A stretch of 64,000 nt of DNA. It comes from Siphonodentalium dalli. Taxonomy: Eukaryota > Mollusca > Scaphopoda > Gadilida > Siphonodentaliidae. The notes beneath the pieces are model-generated. The model was not told the origin of the DNA. It was given only the letters and a program-made list of their open reading frames with translations, and searched no databases. Below, in pieces: positions 34,870 through 46,300 of this stretch. The position numbers and the translations under genes were made by a program. The DNA is taken from positions 200,742,690 through 200,806,689 of the forward strand of contig CP136069.1 of the NCBI GenBank assembly GCA_032622095.1, given 5' to 3'. The first letter of the stretch is position 1, and every line of letters starts with the position of its first letter.

Positions 34870-35990
34870 ATAGATGAGGGTTGGGGATTTATTTTTAAAT
34901 AAAATATACAGATTAGTGGTTGCTATAAAGGTCGTCAATGGGAGGTGCCTAACTTTTCCGTATATTTCACAAAAAATACTTGTTATTTCACAAGTTAAAC
35001 AAATTCACTAAGACACAAGTTGTAGAACTATTCTCGTGGCCACGACTTTATTCTTGTGGCCACGACTTTCTTCTCGGGACCACGACTTCATATTCTCGTT
35101 GCCACGACTTTATTCTCGTAGCCACAACTTCATATTCTCGTGGCCACGACTTTATAGAAAAAAATCGGATATCACCTCCGGGCTCCATAAAGAATATATA
35201 TAGATAGGATATCACCTCCGGGGCTCCAAAAAGAATATATATAGATCGGATATGACCTCCGGGGCTCCATAAAGAATATATATAGATCGGATATCACCTC
35301 CGGTGTTCCATAAAGAATATATAGATCAGATATCACCTCCGGTGCTCCATAAAGAATATATATAGATCGGATATGACCTCCGGGGCTCCATACAGAATAT
35401 ATATAGATCGGATATCACCTCCGGGGGTCCATAAAGAATATATATAGATCGGATATGACCTCCGGTGCTCCATAAAGAATATACATAGATCGGATATCAC
35501 CCCCGGGGCTCCATAAAGAATATATATAGATCGGATATCACCTCCGGGGCTCCATAAAGAATATATATATATATCAGATATCACCTCCGGGGCTCCATAA
35601 AGAATATATATAGATCGGATATCACCTCCGGGGCTCCATAAAGAATATATATATATCGGATATCACCTCCGGGGCTCCATAAAGAATATATATAGTTCGG
35701 ATATCACCTCCGGGGCTCCATAAATAATATATATAAATCGGATACCACCTCCGGTGCTCCATAAAGAATATATATAGATCGGATATCACCTGCGGGGCTC
35801 CATAAAGAATATATATACAATGTAGATCGGATATCACCCCCGGGGCTCCATAAAGAATATATATAGATGAGTGTCGGGTATTTATTTTTAAATAAAATAT
35901 GCAGATTCGCGGTTGCTATAAAGGTCATCAATGGGAGGTGTCTAACTTTTCCGTATATTTCACAAAAAAATAAGTGTTATTTCACAATTT
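34870..35990. repeat. Direct-repeat-flanked minisatellite block
   Basis: About 115 bp at 34876-34990 (GGTTGCTATAAAGGTCGTCA, GGGAGGTGCCTAACTTTTCC, ATTTCACAAAAAA) are repeated in the same orientation at 35878-35990. Between the copies lie two minisatellites: 35023-35155, about six diverged units of TCTCGTGGCCACGACTTTAT, and 35167-35868, about 17 units of 41 bp with core TCACCTCCGGGGCTCCATAA followed by AGAATATATATAGAT. Minus-strand frames repeating YSLWSPGGDI are by-products of the 41-bp unit. Confidence 0.85.
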
Positions 35991-37499
35991 ATCGTTTAAC
36001 TCCGGTCGACTGAAAACTTTAACAAAAGTCTATCAATGTCCTGTCATTTTAGATTGATGTTTCGCATCCTATCAATCTGTGTTTGAGGCGCACCACTGCC
36101 CCGGTCACCCACTCGCGACGTAGACAGAAAACATATGACGTAGCCGGATCGTGACATATTGTTGAGTAAATGCATCTTTAGATGAGCACTGATATTATCG
36201 ACGACGATCAACATTTATAGTCATTATTAGTTCTATTGTTGTGTGGCGATATATGACGAGTTATGGGATGGATTACCAAATGTTTATATGTGAGTTATAA
36301 TAATGTTTCTGTGTAAGCATTTTATTTCACAAATAAAACAAAGTGACTTAAGACGCATGTTTTAAAACTTACAGATGCTGTCTCTTCACATATTGTTTCA
36401 CACATGACTAACATAAAATACATGTTATAAGATGACTTAATTGAAAATCGGTATCCGTTCATATGTTCCCGAAGAGTTCGGTTTAACCCGCATATATCTT
36501 CACTGGCCATTTCCAAGACGTGATGGCATACACTCCTTTGGACGCACAGTTGAAATGTCCCCAAGTCGTCATAGACATGTACTTTGAATTAACCAAGGGT
36601 TGATTGGGGATCGCGGTACAATCATGTCAGACACTTCTGAATATTAGAAGGGGGGGGGGGGGTCACATGTTCCAATATGTATCTATGGTCCAATATGAAC
36701 GTATTTATGTTGAGTAAAATCTGTCCCCAAACTCGGTTTCTTCCGCAACTGGAGTGGATATACCGTATATCAATATAGTATACGGTGAGTGTCTTTAGAT
36801 TTACCCAGACGCCTTGCCTTTCGATCAGTGGACATTCGTCTGTCCAAAGACAAGTTGAAAATTGGAGGTCTAAAACAACGCACAAGAATACATAATATAA
36901 TTTGTTTTATGATCATAATCGGCGTAACTCGCCTCATTTTGAGTCCATAACAAACTAAAAATTATTCAACCAAAACACGTAGGTGTTCTTTTTTTTTATA
37001 TGCGCTAGTCGCTACGTTATAAACCGCCCCAAAATTGCTAGTTTTGTCCTACAGTTCACTTCAAATTGTTAGAAAGCTTCGACTTTTGCATTTTGTTTAC
37101 ATTCCATCAATTGATTTGCTCACCACTGAATGACAAATATCGAGCAAAACCGCCATAAGAATTAGTCCCCATTGTTTTATTCTGAAATGATGCGAGAAAA
37201 TTAATATATACATAATTTAATATATTAAAACAAATGAGTTAACATTATAACAATTAAATAACAGTTTTACCGTAAAAATCGATAATTAAAAAAATATTCC
37301 GGCTGTTATTGATACGCTTTGAAACTTAATGTGAGTCGCCGCTGTAAACCGGAAGTAATCTACGAAAAAGTAATACTATTGTGTTTTCCATCGAGTCGGT
37401 CAGTGTTATCCATCGAGTCGGTCCAGGCGATGTATATAACGCTCTACGCCACGGCAATTTCCAACTATTTAATGGGGAAGCATATAAGTTCAGTATGGG
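35991..37499. other. Non-coding with poly-G tract
   Basis: A 13-G run lies at 36650-36662. The rest is AT-rich with no supported gene or repeat. Confidence 0.4.
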
Positions 37500-37857
37500 T
37501 GGACAATACCACGAATAAACCCCGACAATACCACGAATAAACCCCGACAATAACACGAATAAACCCCGACAATAACACGAATAAACCCCGACAATACCAC
37601 GAATAAACCCCGACAATACCACGAATAAACCCCGACAATACCACGAATAAACCCGACAATACCACGAATAAACCCCGACAATAACACGAATAAACCCCGA
37701 CAATAACACGAATAAACCCCGACAATACCACGAATAAACCCCGACAATAACACGAATAAACCCCGACAATAACACGAATAAACCCCGACAATAACACGAA
37801 TAAACCCCGACAATAACACGAATAAACCCCGACAATAACACGAATAAACCAACCCAC
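37500..37857. repeat. 23-bp minisatellite, about 15.5 copies
   Basis: Unit CGACAATAACACGAATAAAC plus CCC. Two variants, ACAATAACACG and ACAATACCACG, are interspersed, and one unit near 37650 lacks a C. All three minus-strand frames are open because the unit contains no stop in any of them; these frames are not taken as genes. Confidence 0.95.
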
Positions 37858-38054
37858 GACTTACCAGATGTACGCTCCTTATACGTGTCTTCATTGTGAC
37901 CCGCGCCATAGAACGGAATAACGGATCTAAGTCCACTATTGGCCAAGTTAGGATATTTTGTTTGGTAGTCGTACATTTTTCGAATGGACAAACACTGTTT
38001 CGCAGAGTTGACGACTGTGTGTCTGTTTCTAAGTAATGGTTAGAGCACAAGAAT

Positions 38055-38110
38055 TGTTCTTTACCAGAATCAATCGAGTCGAAGACGAGATTTATTCTGG
38101 TAAAGAACTA
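38055..38110. repeat. Short hairpin
   Basis: GTTCTTTACCAGAAT is answered by ATTCTGGTAAAGAAC, with a loop of about 24 bp. Confidence 0.75.
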
Positions 38111-38304
38111 TTCGCGTGATCTGACCGACTTAGAGCACAATTGATGCCACATAATGCAATTAACTGGAAATGTGCCGCGTAATTGTGGTTTGGGGGCTAA
38201 CCCCGGGATCTTCGAAAGGGCCGATAGGCCCTTTCCCTAACCCCTCATTTTTAGCTTTTATTATACATGAAACATAAACAAAAGAAGCAATTATTACAAA
38301 GTTG

Positions 38305-38802
38305 TTATTTCTTTCCCCCCCTTCTTTTTGATTGATGTTTCTCCCCAGAAGATGGAGGAGACGTTGATTTTATCTGGAGTTCTCTCCACCGTAGTTCTTG
38401 TAGTTCTTGTACTCTTAGCCGTTCTTGTTGTCGTTCTTCCAATAATTCCCGGAATCTGGCTCTGTTTACGTCGTATTCTGTGGGCGACGCCGGCCTCTCA
38501 TGGTAACTCGGCGTCGCAGGAACGGTGGTGGTAGATTCCGCCCCTGGTGGAAACTGGCTAGGTTGTGAATCCAGCTCCACAACGAAGACAGCGGCGGTGA
38601 CGTCCGGGATGACGTCGGTGTCCCCATTCCCGCTGTCCACGCCGACAACAGGGACGTCCCTGCTCCTGCTGGTGGTGGTGACATCTACAACAGGCCGATC
38701 TTCTGCCCCGGAGGCCAAGTGGGAGGGAACTGGGCGTCTCTCAGTTCCCCGTTTCCACTCGGCCCTCCTGATGGCATCCCTGTGGCGTCTTGAAGGGGTC
38801 TT
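38305..38802 (-). CDS. Unidentified GC-rich reading frame, possibly gag-like remnant
   Basis: An open frame of 165 codons begins after a TAG at 38803-38805 and ends at 38305. There is no ATG; the first usable start would be a TTG near 38718. The peptide starts KTPSRRHRDAIRRAEWKRG, has an acidic and Ser/Thr-rich middle, and ends in a charged helix (ARFRELLEERQQERLRVQEL) plus a basic tail (KRRGGKK). The region 38300-39000 is clearly richer in GC than its surroundings. The RR.RDA.RRAEW pattern recalls the end of gag-like proteins of some invertebrate retroelements, but I cannot name a family. It could also be the last exon of a host gene. Confidence 0.35.
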   Translation of the reverse strand, partial: KTPSRRHRDAIRRAEWKRGTERRPVPSHLASGAEDRPVVDVTTTSRSRDVPVVGVDSGNGDTDVIPDVTAAVFVVELDSQPSQFPPGAESTTTVPATPSYHERPASPTEYDVNRARFRELLEERQQERLRVQELQELRWRELQIKSTSPPSSGEKHQSKRRGGKK

Positions 38803-38805
38803 CTA

Positions 38806-39735
38806 TTTCTTCTTGTCTGTGGTCCCGGCAGCCCCAGACCGGTGGAGTCTGGTCGGTCTTTCCAGGCCACGGTCGGTAGAGGGTTCTACCGGAGTGACCT
38901 GGAACCTCAAAACCACGTCCAATCTGCCCGTATTAGCATGGTGTCTAGCTAATACAATAGGCAGATTGGTAACCGCTCAGCACGCTGCGAACTTGGATGG
39001 GGGAAATTAAACCCATGGTCAGCCAAGTTCGACAAAAAAATCAACGGCCACTCAGAGGATTAGCGAAGAGCTGTCGCTGGCACGTCCATTCCCTGGGTGA
39101 CCGGAAGCGTGAATCCCATATGAGGAAATGTGTCATTGAGCGTGTTTTGACCATGACGCACAATCCGTGCGCTGGCCGCGATTGGACACACTAGCCGGTT
39201 AAACACGCCCAAAAGATGCGATTAACATGAACTGATCGCTGTTGAATGTGATTACATATGTCCGAAACAACACAGACTGGTCCCGCTTTGAAGCGCCCGT
39301 GCGAGTTGTCTCTTATGCCTAACAATGGGATAATTACTGAACTATTCCTTCGCCAGCCTTGCCAAAAAATCAGGGAACAATTGCAACAATGGGATTGTGC
39401 TCTAATTAAAATTATAATCTCGAGCACGCTACGCCGTTACATAGTCTAACGAAAATAGCTGGGAATCCATTACGTCAGTTTAAGCCAATTAAAACAATCA
39501 CAGTAAAGTGTTGTAGCCAATCAATCGATCGTCGGAATTCCGCGTCTCCGCAGTTTCTCGACACATAGTTAAAAGTTGTGCAATACATTTCCTGTCACTG
39601 GTCACATTGTTAAATTCACACAGTGTTTACAAATTTGGAGATAACGACAACAAATTAACACTAAAACGCGTCTATGTCCAGAATTAATACACAGCAACAA
39701 GAATATAATTAATAATTTCCAAGAATTTCAACATT
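38806..39735. other. GC-rich then AT-rich DNA, no assigned gene
   Basis: The GC-rich part up to about 39200 has overlapping open frames on both strands, none with a recognised motif. A frameshifted continuation of the 38305-38802 frame is possible but unproven. Confidence 0.35.
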
Positions 39736-40154
39736 AAGGGTACGTTCATACGCTGGCTAGTGTGCACGGTATGTTTTTGCGGGCATTTCGTCAGAGAAAA
39801 CCACATGGTGCCAGAATATGAACGGAAATATGCACATAACATGCATCTTTACCAAAGCAAACGACATGGCAAGTAAAATGTATGTAGTTCCACTTGTAAC
39901 AATGCTACCGTAATTTGCCTTCAATTACCTGTATGATTTATTCTTGCGAGATAATTGCATGTTATTTACAGGCAAATTCCGCTAGCATCGCTACAGGTGG
40001 AACTACAGAGATTTTAATTCGCACGTAGTCAACTGTGGTAGAGTTGCATCTTATATGCTTGTTTCCGTTCATATTCTGGCACCATATCGTTTTCTACGAC
40101 AAAATGCCTGCAAACCATACCGTGCCAACTTGCCAGTGTATGAACATACCCTAA
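39736..40154. mobile_element. MITE family G, copy 1
   Basis: The left end AAGGGTACGTTCATACGCTG and the right end's complement TTAGGGTATGTTCATACACT (+GGC) define long inverted arms of about 180 bp. Internal pairs include TGGTGCCAGAATATGAACGG with its complement and CAAATTCCGCTAGCATCGCT with AGCAATGCTACCG-type sequence. Non-coding; superfamily not assigned. Confidence 0.8.
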
Positions 40155-41139
40155 CACTCCATTTTGTTATTCACAATAACGAAAGCGAACGGAGATATCA
40201 GTTGGTCGATCGTCAAACTATTTGTGTAACGGCGTAACTTGTTCGAGAGTCTAAATTTAATTAGAAAACGGGAAAAATGGCGCCGTTCAAAAATCTTGCC
40301 GTTAGCAGTGGGGTGATATGGTTCTGTTGGTTGCGATTAATGTTTTCTTAGTGACGTTAATTATATATATATAACCGCGGTATACTAAAACGGTACCTAT
40401 ACAATTCAGTAGTTTATTATGCGACATGGAAATGGAGGAAAATATTTTTATAAAAGCCATAGGCTCATGGCTTGTTATCTAATCCTCATTTGAACTATGT
40501 TTTTTTCTCAATATGTATAATTGTCAATGTGATGTTCTGTTCTTTTGTTCAAATAAATATTGTTTACACTAATTCAGTAGTTTATTATGCGACATGCATG
40601 TGTCTAATGACGATGTTCTACTTACGAGATAAACGTACCCTGTTTCTTTGGATATTCGGGGATTTGAGCATGAACACAGTTTGTGATCCAGCTTGCTCGA
40701 ATCACCGAATATCCAACTAACATGATATGTTTATCTCCATTGTAAGTCAATGAAGCAACACATTTATAAGAAACTGCAAGAAAAGCAATTCTATCGCCAT
40801 ATATTTTCGGTGGTCATATATTGACTCGATCCATATGGTTACTCTTAACAGCACCAGAACAACTGTATGTTAACCGCGTCTTTCGAGAACAACAGTCCGG
40901 CTGACTCGATTGCGTATTTTACGCGCGTTGTGATTGACACCGTGCTACATTCAAAATGTGTGCACGCTTCAGCGACGAAGCTGTTGAATCGAAAACTAAA
41001 GTTAGCAGCCCTCGGCCAATCAGATTACTTGTTTCAGCGACAATTATTCGAATTTAATTACAATTATCGATATTGTGATGAGCAAATAAACGCAAGGCAT
41101 ACCAATACCTTTTGTTTCATTTACTACCAATATAGAATA
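40155..41139. other. Non-coding; short duplication and hairpin
   Basis: AATTCAGTAGTTTATTATGC and GACATG occur twice, near 40405 and 40572. TTGGATATTCGG (about 40650) and CCGAATATCCAA (about 40703) form a small stem. The long frame at 40867-41391 overlaps the MITE copy and is not supported as a gene. Confidence 0.45.
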
Positions 41140-41526
41140 GACTACAGCATGCATTTCGGTATAGAAACTACAATGTGCCAGAAACCGAATGCTAAATTTC
41201 GTATAAAATGCATCTGTACCACAGCTAACTACAAGAGAAATAAAAACTATGCAGTTCCACTAATAGCGATGCTATCGAAATTTGCCTGTAAACAGCGTGC
41301 AATTATATCGCAAGAATCATTTATACAAGTAATTCATGGCGATGTGTTAGTAGAACCGTTACATGTGGAACTATCGAAATTTTACTTCTGATGTCGTTAG
41401 CTTTGGTAACTATGTATTTTATGTATCCATGTTGCGTTCATATTCTGGCACCATAGAGGCTTTACTGTGAGATAATACCTGCAAAAAATGCCGTGCAAAC
41501 TTGGCAGTGTGTGAACGTACCCTTAC
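41140..41526. mobile_element. MITE family G, copy 2, left end decayed
   Basis: The right part matches copy 1: GTTCATATTCTGGCACCATA, then GCCGTGCAAACTTGGCAGTG and GTGTGAACGTACCCTTA. The internal CAATGTGCCAGAA and CAGTTCCACTAATAGCGATG correspond to the left arm of copy 1. The outer left end is not recognisable. It ends 15 bp before a TATA-like box. Confidence 0.7.
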
Positions 41527-41540
41527 AGCAAATAACAAAT

Positions 41541-41547
41541 TATATAT
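41541..41547 (+). promoter_or_regulatory. Candidate TATA box
   Basis: TATATAT lies 86 bp upstream of the start codon at 41633. A start of transcription about 30 bp downstream would leave a short leader of about 60 nt. The motif is common in AT-rich DNA and an upstream non-coding exon cannot be excluded. Confidence 0.3.
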
Positions 41548-41632
41548 GAATATCCAACGTGACCCGATACAACCGTCTGTCCTTGGCTCGTCGAACCGAC
41601 TGCGCAAGATTTGAGATACTGATATTGTTAAC

Positions 41633-41725
41633 ATGACAAGAGTAATGTATCGCTTTTCTTTGTTTCAGAGTGCAGTGGTGTTTGTTTTTGTTTCGACTGT
41701 TATAGCACAGGATCAATTTTGTGGG
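41633..41725 (+). CDS. Exon 1 of large secreted protein: signal peptide
   Basis: The ATG at 41633 has A at -3 and an in-frame TGA at 41612-41614, with no other ATG between. The exon has exactly 31 codons and ends GGG/GTAAGT, a strong donor, in phase 0. The peptide is a textbook secretion signal: a basic start (MTRVMYRF), a hydrophobic core (SAVVFVFVSTVIA) and predicted cleavage after Ala25, leaving QDQFCG. Phase 0 matches the start of exon 2 (48317), so the pieces join as CG/PNGC. The protein should enter the secretory pathway. Not supported by transcript data; the family is unrecognised. Confidence 0.75.
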
Positions 41726-41960
41726 GTAAGTGCATATCACATTCCAATCGATCAGACGAGCGCGGTTAACCCTTTCATGAATGGAGCATAATCCATATAG
41801 AGAGCCCCACACATAGTGGATTAAACGACACACCGCAGTGCAAGCTTCAATCTGTGTGAGGCTCCCTGTGGGTTAAACATATCAATTTAATCTTTAACAC
41901 ATCCATGACTGGAGTTTCCTGAAATTTTGCGAAAATCTTGTGCCAGTATATTTAATAAAT

Positions 41961-42091
41961 AGAGCATGGCTTGGAGTGAAATACGCCGATATAGTGCATA
42001 GTGAGGTTGTGTAGTTCACGACGCGAAGCGGAGTGAACTACACAACCGCACTATGCACTATATCGGCGTATTTCACGACAAGTCATGCTCT
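41961..42091. repeat. Long hairpin in intron 1
   Basis: AGAGCATGGCTTGGAGTGAA on the left; the right end is TTTCACGACAAGTCATGCTCT. The inner stem pairs TACGCCGATATAGTGCATAG with its complement. The loop is GACGCGAAGCG. Arms are about 55-60 bp. Confidence 0.85.
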
Positions 42092-42379
42092 AATTATTAT
42101 ATTGTATCGAACAAATGCAGAAATTTTCAACTTTTACTAAGTTCAGACAATTGATGTTCGCCTTACTGAAGCTTTAATTTGGATCAGCGGCGAAATAACA
42201 AGTAGTTTCAGAACAAAGTTTGATGTAGTGTTCGTTACTATTTTTAGTAGTCAAAACTACATATGCATAGTGCACGATGGGAGAGACTTGAAGGCGTAGT
42301 ATACAACTACGACTAATAGAGTCGAGTAGCCAACCAATCGGAAAGCTTGATTTCAATAACGAAGTCACGTGATATACAA

Positions 42380-42540
42380 TATTCTCTTATATATCGATGC
42401 TCACATAAGTATCGCATATAGAAGAGAATGCATTGGCCTAACATTATTTGCACTGACATTTTAAGCCAGTGCATTCTCTTACAAATGCAAGGCTCCCCAT
42501 GTGAGACTCGCATATATAAGATAATTCACTGGAACACGAT
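42380..42540. repeat. Decayed copy of the CCAATGCATTCTC hairpin cassette
   Basis: ATTCTCTTATATATCGATGC … AGAGAATGCATTGGCC and then CCAGTGCATTCTCTTACAAA … ACTCGCATATATAAGATAAT. Both halves are mutated versions of the hairpins at 29143-29211 and 62375-62450. Confidence 0.6.
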
Positions 42541-42760
42541 ATTCAATGCTGCATCAATGCTGCTTAAGTTGAAAGGGATGCATGTGTCAGCATTGATAAT
42601 GAGCATATTTAAAACAATATATATGTTACAGACAAAGGTATCCTTTGAAAATACTGGACTCAATAAAACAAAAATATAACACATAACAAGGGCACGCATG
42701 GTTTAATATTTCTTTCTCTTTCGAAAAGGATCATTCCTGATTTAGTAAACTAATAAACCA

Positions 42761-43372
42761 TGGAGTGTTATATATAGCAATACCAACTTTCAGTTCTCGC
42801 GTCTTCCTCGAGGTAGGGACATAGCTCAACCGTACCCCTTGATCCAGACCGGGGCGACGATGGTTCGGCCCGGTGTGGACAATTTAATCCGAACCTGAAA
42901 ATTACAAAATCCTAGCATTTATTGTGGACTAAATCCAGGCAAATGCAGACCCTCAGTATTACTTCTTAAAAAACATTAACATTTAACTGGCCACGGGGAG
43001 GAACCAGAAGAGTTTGAAATATGAAGCTGTAAATTGCTAAATCCTAGCCTCAAACTTTCCAAAAGGTGTAAAGTTCCAACCTGATACCCCTAATGTCGGA
43101 AACTGATACCCCTAATGTCGGACAATTTCAAACTGAATGCCATTTCAGTCCAATTTGTTTTACCTAAAGTAGGAAAATATGCAAATAATTTCCAATTAAT
43201 GTTGTATCGGGTATGAAATTTCCAACTGTTGAAAATTTAGACCAAAGTTGGGCCCAGCCCACCCACCATTTCGCCACTTCCATGATTCAACTACTTCTCA
43301 ATTTAATTTAGTTTTTAGAACTATTCTTTTCTCTGCTCATAACATGTCACCTAATTGTGAACTATTTGTTTT
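42761..43372. other. Intron 1, nothing firm
   Basis: A short direct repeat, TGATACCCCTAATGTCGGA, occurs twice at about 43082-43121. No other feature is supported. Confidence 0.4.
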
Positions 43373-46300
43373 CGGTATTAGTCATTCATCGTTTGAGTAA
43401 TATACATTCATTGTTTGGGTATTAGTCATTAATTGTTTGAGTAATAGACATTCATTGTTTGGGTATTAGTCATTCATTGTTTCAACATTTGTCATTCATT
43501 GTTTGGGTATTAGTCATTCATTGTTTGGGTATTAGTCAATCATTGCTTGAGTATTAGTTATTCATTGTTTCAACATTTGTCATTCATTGTTTGAGTATTA
43601 GTTATTCATTGTTTTTGGGTATTAGTCATCCATTGTTTGAGTATTAGTCATTTATTGTTTGGGTATTATTCATTCATTGTTTGGGTATTAGTCATTCATT
43701 GTTTGGCTATTACTTATGCATTGTTTGAGTATTAGTTATTCATTGTTTTTGGGTATTAGTCATTCATTGTTTGGGTATTAGTCATTCATTGTTTGGGTAT
43801 TATTCATTCATTGTTTGGGTATTAGTCATTCATTGTTTGGCTATTACTTATTCATTGTTTGAGTATTAGTTATTCATTGTTTTTGGGTATTAGTCATTCA
43901 TTGTTTGGGTAATAGTCATTCATTGCTTGAGTATTAGTCATCCATTGTTTGAGAAATAGTCATTCATTGCTTGAGTATTAGTCATCCATTGTTTGAGTAA
44001 TAGTCATTCATTGTTTGGGTATTAGTCATTCATTGTTTGTGTATTAGTCATTCATTGTTTGGGTATTAGTCATTCATTGTTTGGCTATTACTCATTCATT
44101 GTTTGGGTATTAGTCATTCATTGTTTGTGTATTAGTCATTCGTTGTTTGGGTATTAGTCATTCATTGTTTGGGTATTAGTCATTCATTGTTTGGGTATGA
44201 GTCATTCATTGTTTGTGTATTAGTCATTCATTGTTTGGCTATTACTTATTCATTGTTTGGATATTAGTCATTCATTGTTTGTGTATTAGTCATTCATTGT
44301 TTGGGTATTAGTCATCCATTGTTTGGGTATTAGTCATTCATTGTTTGTGTATTAGTCATTCATTGTTTGAGTGTTAGTCATTCATTGTTTGAGTATTAGT
44401 CATTTATTGTTTGTGTATTAGTCATTCGTTGTTTGGGTATTAGTCATTCATTGTTTGGGTATTAGTCATTCATTGTTTGGGTATGAGTCATTCATTGTTT
44501 GGGTATTAGTCATTTATTGTTTGGGTATGAGTCATTCATTGTTTGGGTATTAGTCATTCATTGTTTGGGTATTAGTCATCCATTGTTTGGGTATTAGTCA
44601 TTCATTGTTTGGGTATTAGTCATTTATTGTTTGAGTATTAGTCATTCATTGTTTGGGTATTAGTCATCCATTGTTTGAGTATTAGTCATTCATTGTTTGG
44701 GTATTAGTCATCCATTGTTTGGGTATTAGTCATTCATTGTTTGGGTATTAGTCATTCATTGTTTGGGTATTAGTCATTCATTGTTTGAGTATTAGTCATT
44801 CATTGTTTGGGTATTAGTCATCCATTGTTTGGGTATTAGTCATTCATTGTTTTTGGTTATTAGTCATTCATTGTTTGAGTAATAGTCATTCATTGTTTGG
44901 ATATTAGTCATTTATTGTTTGAGTGTTAGTCATTCATTGTTTTGGGTATGAGTCATTCATTGTTTGGATATTAGTCATTTATTGTTTGAGTGTTAGTCAT
45001 TCATTGTTTTGGGTATTAGTCATTCATTTTTTGGGTATTAGTCATCCATTGTTTGGGTATTAGTCATTCATTGTTTGGGTATTAGGCATTCATTTTTTGG
45101 ATATTAGTCATTTATTGTTTGAGTGTTAGTCATTCGTTGTTTGGGTATTAGTCATTCATTGTTTTTGGTTATTAGTCATTAATTGTTTGAGTAATAGTCA
45201 TTCGTTGTTTGGGTATGAGTCATTCATTGTTTTTGGTTATTAGTCATTAATTGTTTGAGTAATAGTCATTCATTGTTTGGGTATTAGTCATTCACTGTTT
45301 GGTATTAGTCATTCATTGTTTGGTTGTTATTCATTCATTGATTGGGTATTAGTCATTCATTGCTTGAGTATTAGTCATTCATTGTTTGGGTATTATTCAT
45401 TCATTGTTTGGGTATTAGTCATTCATTGTTTGGCTATTACTTATTCATTGTTTGAGTATTAGTTATTCATTGTTTTTGGGTATTAGTCATTCATTGTTTG
45501 GGTAATAGTCATTCATTGCTTGAGTATTAGTCATCCATTGTTTGAGTAATAGTCATTCATTGCTTGAGTATTAGTCATCCATTGTTTGAGTAATAGTCAT
45601 TCATTGTTTGGGTATTAGTCATTCATTGTTTGTGTATTAGTCATTCATTGTTTGGGTATTAGTCATTCATTGTTTGGCTATTACTCATTCATTGTTTGGG
45701 TATTAGTCATTCATTGTTTGTGTATTAGTCATTCGTTGTTTGGGTATTAGTCATTCATTGTTTGGGTATTAGTCATTCATTGTTTGGGTATGAGTCATTC
45801 ATTGTTTGGGTATTATTCATTCATTGTTTGGGTATTAGTCATTCATTGTTTGGCTATTACTTATTCATTGTTTGAGTATTAGTTATTCATTGTTTTTGGG
45901 TATTAGTCATTCATTGTTTGGGTAATAGTCATTCATTGCTTGAGTATTAGTCATCCATTGTTTGAGTAATAGTCATTCATTGCTTGAGTATTAGTCATCC
46001 ATTGTTTGAGTAATAGTCATTCATTGTTTGGGTATTAGTCATTCATTGTTTGTGTATTAGTCATTCATTGTTTGGGTATTAGTCATTCATTGTTTGGCTA
46101 TTACTCATTCATTGTTTGGGTATTAGTCATTCATTGTTTGTGTATTAGTCATTCGTTGTTTGGGTATTAGTCATTCATTGTTTGGGTATTAGTCATTCAT
46201 TGTTTGGGTATGAGTCATTCATTGTTTGGGTATTAGTCATTCATTGTTTGGCTATTACTTATTCATTGTTTGGATATTAGTCATTCATTGTTTGTGTATT

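Larger units (their letters stand above)
41726..42760. other. Intron 1, first part: hairpin and cassette remnants
   Basis: Apart from the features listed inside it, the stretch has a GAGCCCCACACAT … GTGTGAGGCTCCCTGTGGG imperfect stem (about 41799-41873). At 42325-42374 CCAATCGGAAAGC is followed by AGTCACGTGATATA, one of the recurring CCAAT/CACGTG pairs. Confidence 0.45.

Noticed and set aside
35333-35931. Minus-strand frames repeating YSLWSPGGDIRSI
   Set aside because: They are by-products of the 41-bp minisatellite.
37326-38050. Minus-strand frames of 130-221 codons repeating YSCYCRGLFV
   Set aside because: They are translations of the 23-bp minisatellite, open in all three frames.
40867-41391. 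174-codon plus-strand frame
   Set aside because: About half of it is MITE family G sequence, and the matching frame in the other MITE copy is not open.
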